A program made the position numbers and the translations under genes. This document shows positions 63,504 through 64,000 of a stretch of 64,000 nt of DNA, piece by piece. The stretch is taken from the IMG/VR virus record IMGVR_UViG_3300048592_000564, positions 1-64,000 of that record; one strand, given 5' to 3'. The first letter of the stretch is position 1. Each line of letters starts with the position of its first letter. This DNA is from a virus. The notes under the pieces are model-generated. The model saw nothing but the letters and a program-made list of their open reading frames with translations, did no database searches and was not told where the DNA came from.

Positions 63504-64000
63504 AACTCGACCCCACGGGCGTACTGCGAGAAGACGACGGCCGGATTCCGCAATGCCCAAAATGCGGCAAGCGGTTTGAACCGACCTTTGAGATCGGACC
63601 GTTCGGTCCCCACTGGGCCAAATGCACGTGCCTAAACTGCCGGGCCGTTTGGTTTCCAAAAAAGCCCGGCAAAGAAACCAAGCACCGCGAGTCCCGCCAC
63701 CAGGATCTGGTCCGCCGGTTCAGCCGAGGCTTTTGCGAACTCTGCGGCATCCTGGCCGAACGAGTCCCTGCCTGCGAATCCCTAGAGGCCCACCACGTCG
63801 ACGAGTACGCCCGCGGGGGCGAAGCCGACCGGACGAATCTTTGGATCGTCTGCACCCGCTGCCACAAGCTCATTCACCACCAGCGAACCTACATCGCCCA
63901 CCTGATTCCCCAAGGAGTCCGAAATGTTGATCGCCAAGAATGTCCCGTCGTCCATGAAAGCCAAACCCCAGTGGGTCTGCTGGAAAACCGTCATGCGGGA
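63500..64000 (+). CDS. HNH-type protein with N-terminal zinc ribbon (3' end outside window or overlapping primase)
   Basis: At least 167 residues without a stop before the window end. QCPKCGKRFEP and CTCLNCRAVW make a zinc ribbon; FCELCGILAERVPAC, LEAHHVDEYARGGEADRTNL and IVCTRCHKLIHHQ make the HNH core. From 63924 another frame begins a primase, so this gene probably ends shortly after the window. ATGA-coupled to the replisome-organiser gene. Confidence 0.75.
   Translation, partial: MKLDPTGVLREDDGRIPQCPKCGKRFEPTFEIGPFGPHWAKCTCLNCRAVWFPKKPGKETKHRESRHQDLVRRFSRGFCELCGILAERVPACESLEAHHVDEYARGGEADRTNLWIVCTRCHKLIHHQRTYIAHLIPQGVRNVDRQECPVVHESQTPVGLLENRHAG
63924..64000 (+). CDS. N-terminus of a primase/primase-polymerase-like protein (partial)
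   Basis: AAGGAG lies just before ATG 63924. The 25 visible residues (MLIAKNVPSSMKAKPQWVCWKT and on) match the start of phage/plasmid primase-type proteins, which begin with a P-x-x-L/M...QWVxW segment. The rest is outside the window. It is the expected partner of the replication protein before it. Confidence 0.5.
   Translation, partial: MLIAKNVPSSMKAKPQWVCWKTVMR

Noticed and set aside
1-64000. CRISPR arrays, integrase, terminase, major capsid, lysin, rRNA
   Set aside because: Looked for by motif and repeat pattern; none supported. The window edges fall between a connector gene and a primase, so head and packaging genes may lie just outside.

Overview
The window looks like part of a tailed-phage (or prophage) genome from a high-GC host. 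I infer a planctomycete-type host from the style of the proteins (Ala/Pro-rich tape-measure candidate, Cys-rich small proteins, a beta-structured repeat reminiscent of planctomycete surface proteins, a prepilin-type gene). That host call is inference; there is no rRNA or host housekeeping gene to fix it. Nearly every gene is coupled to the next by ATGA or TGATG overlaps, and long runs share one strand. No integrase, terminase, capsid or lysin gene was recognised inside the window.

Layout. (1) 1-13955, plus strand: head-tail/tail morphogenesis. A DUF1320-like connector, a tube candidate, a tail-assembly chaperone pair with a -1 frameshift site, a tape-measure candidate carrying a degenerate J-domain, four large structural proteins, and a glycosyltransferase as last gene. 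(2) 13956-18386, mostly minus strand: a prepilin-like protein with a small membrane partner, two tRNA-like genes with abnormal anticodon arms, a DEDDh exonuclease and a Gp37/Gp68-family protein. (3) 18395-24170, plus strand: a ribbon-helix-helix regulator behind back-to-back promoters, nucleotide-metabolism-like genes (DUF4406, Nmad1/DUF1599), a metallophosphoesterase, a TnpB-like N-terminal remnant and an exported serine protease.

(4) 24163-49044, plus strand: a very large glycan-biosynthesis island. It holds GT4, GT11-like, GT2, GT6 and GT31-like glycosyltransferases, FkbM methyltransferases, a sulfotransferase, a nucleotide-sugar dehydrogenase, a GalE-type epimerase and two GHMP kinases. 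Its second half contains the parts of a nucleotide-activated heptose pathway: transaldolase, GmhA-type isomerase, HddA-type kinase, GmhB-type phosphatase and RfaE2/HldE-C-type nucleotidyltransferase. The island is invaded by three HNH genes (36506, 39209, 45166), each with its own sigma70-like promoter and a conserved hairpin leader. One of them has left a duplicated, frameshifted galE 3' end as a scar. A fourth inserted gene (42837) carries an AP2-like and a sigma-like domain.

(5) 48993-56708, minus strand: early/replication operon with SSB, Rad50/SbcC-like ATPase, a phage sigma factor, a RecT-like annealing candidate, many small membrane proteins and an excisionase/MerR-like HTH gene whose promoter predicts a leaderless mRNA. 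(6) 56832-64000, plus strand: a second early operon with a structured leader, a TGT/DpdA-like protein, several HNH proteins, a phage metallopeptidase, an ASCH-type protein, a tandem paralogue pair, a replisome-organiser-like protein and the first codons of a primase.

A promoter family recurs on both strands: TTGNNN, 16-17 bases, then usually GC directly before a TANNAT -10 box.
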